This document shows positions 5,536-6,020 of a stretch of DNA of 6,020 nt, piece after piece. Origin of the DNA: Stenotrophomonas sp. UBA7346 (GTDB taxonomy: Bacteria; Pseudomonadota; Gammaproteobacteria; Xanthomonadales; Xanthomonadaceae); contig DKPB01000028.1 in assembly GCA_002471015.1 (NCBI GenBank), positions 1 to 6,020 on the forward strand, read 5' to 3'. The notes under the pieces were generated by a model. The model was not told where the DNA came from, did not search any database, and was given only the letters and a program-made list of their open reading frames with translations. Numbering within the stretch: position 1 is the stretch's first letter; each line of letters opens with the position of its first letter. The translations under genes were made by a program, and so were the position numbers.

Positions 5536-6020
5536 ATGGCGACGATTGAAATCAAGGTTCCGGACATTGGCGACTACAACGACGTGCCGGTGATCGAGAT
5601 TCTGGTGGCCGTGGGCGACACGGTGAAGAAGGACCAGGGTCTGGTCACGCTGGAGTCGGACAAGGCCACGCTGGAAGTGCCGTCCTCGGCTGCGGGTGTG
5701 GTCAAGGAAATCAAGGTCAAGCTCGACGACAAGCTGTCCGAGGGCGATGTGGTGGTGATCCTGGAAGCCGAAGGCGAGGGTGCTGCTCCGGCCGCAGCTC
5801 CGGCCGCAGCTCCGGCACCTGCCGCCGCACCTGCACCGGCTGCACAGCCTGCCGCTGCCGCCGCTCCGGCAGCGGTAAGTGCGCCGGTTGCCGCGGCTGC
5901 CCCGGCCGCCGCTACTGGCCCGATTGAGGTCAAGGTGCCGGACATCGGTGATTACCAGAACGTACCGGTGATCGAGATCCTGGTCGCCGTCGGCGACACG
6001 GTGAAGAAGGACCAGGGCCT
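5536..6020 (+). CDS. Tandem-lipoyl-domain protein, 5' part; probable E3 (LpdA)
   Basis: The reading frame is open from the ATG to the window edge, giving 161 complete codons and no stop. AGGAGA (5525-5530) lies 5 nt before the ATG. The first lipoyl domain (about 2-79) has ESDKATLEVPS, with lipoyl-Lys at Lys43. An Ala/Pro linker (about 83-128) follows, and then a second lipoyl domain begins at 129 and is cut after KKDQGL, before its own lysine. The domain period is exactly 126 residues. Lipoyl domains swing acyl groups between active sites of 2-oxo-acid dehydrogenase complexes. Because a complete E2 lies just upstream, the likeliest product is dihydrolipoyl dehydrogenase with an N-terminal lipoyl extension, an arrangement known in Neisseria, for example. 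A second E2 remains possible, since the FAD or acyltransferase domain is outside the window. I leave the symbol blank for that reason. Confidence 0.85.
   Translation, partial: MATIEIKVPDIGDYNDVPVIEILVAVGDTVKKDQGLVTLESDKATLEVPSSAAGVVKEIKVKLDDKLSEGDVVVILEAEGEGAAPAAAPAAAPAPAAAPAPAAQPAAAAAPAAVSAPVAAAAPAAATGPIEVKVPDIGDYQNVPVIEILVAVGDTVKKDQG
5587..6020 (+). repeat. Direct repeat of lipoyl-domain coding DNA
   Basis: Bases 5587-5642 recur at 5965-6020 with 52 of 56 identical, at an offset of 378 bp. All four differences are synonymous third-position changes. The second copy is cut by the window edge, so the full repeat is longer. It reflects internal duplication of a lipoyl domain with its linker, kept similar by selection or recombination. 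Confidence 0.85.
5785..5817 (+). repeat. 12-bp tandem repeat in the Ala/Pro linker
   Basis: GCTCCGGCCGCA occurs twice in tandem, followed by a partial third copy GCTCCGGCA, coding Ala-Pro-Ala-Ala units between the two lipoyl domains. The exact DNA identity of the units suggests slippage-based growth of the flexible linker, so its length may vary between strains without breaking the frame. Confidence 0.75.

Noticed and set aside
1..6020. tRNA, rRNA, riboswitch, prophage or defence system
   Set aside because: No tRNA-like cloverleaf, rRNA motif, riboswitch core, integrase, phage or nuclease/helicase-type gene was seen on either strand.

Overview
The window looks like a chromosomal segment of a Stenotrophomonas species, probably of the S. 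maltophilia complex (Gammaproteobacteria, Lysobacterales). The base composition is GC-rich. The left edge carries hairpin repeats headed by GTAG that match what is known as the SMAG repeat class of S. maltophilia. The PDH acyltransferase is of the gammaproteobacterial E2p type. The species assignment is inference from these traits, since no search was possible.

Layout. Positions 1-297 hold no gene but a dense cluster of palindromic repeats: GTAG-type hairpins on both strands and a 91-bp inverted pair of another REP family. Next, on the + strand, come a five-helix inner-membrane protein of unknown function (298-861) and a permuted NlpC/P60 (YiiX/YebB-like) papain-fold protein (930-1691). The convergent gap 1692-1908 holds a large C/T- and G/A-rich inverted repeat (1709-1832) and a strong hairpin terminator (1844-1876). 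On the - strand lies an OmpW-family outer-membrane protein (1909-2547). Divergent from it is a DNA-deoxyinosine (hypoxanthine) glycosylase of UDG family 6 (2745-3299).

The right half is a pyruvate dehydrogenase complex operon. A plausible sigma70 promoter with dyads upstream (3399-3455) precedes aceF (E2p, one lipoyl domain, 3489-4865). A small protein with a signal peptide and no recognised function (4865-5518) overlaps the aceF stop by one base. After 17 bp comes a gene that runs off the right edge (5536 onward). It begins with two tandem lipoyl domains joined by an Ala/Pro linker and is most likely an E3 (lpdA) with a lipoyl extension, although its catalytic part is outside the window. No aceE (E1) lies immediately upstream of aceF.

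Most of the window is ordinary housekeeping chromosome. The points most worth a second look are the conserved-looking secreted protein translationally coupled inside a cytoplasmic PDH operon, the doubled lipoyl domain at the start of the last gene with near-identical DNA shared among three lipoyl-domain copies, and the two distinct REP-type repeat families.
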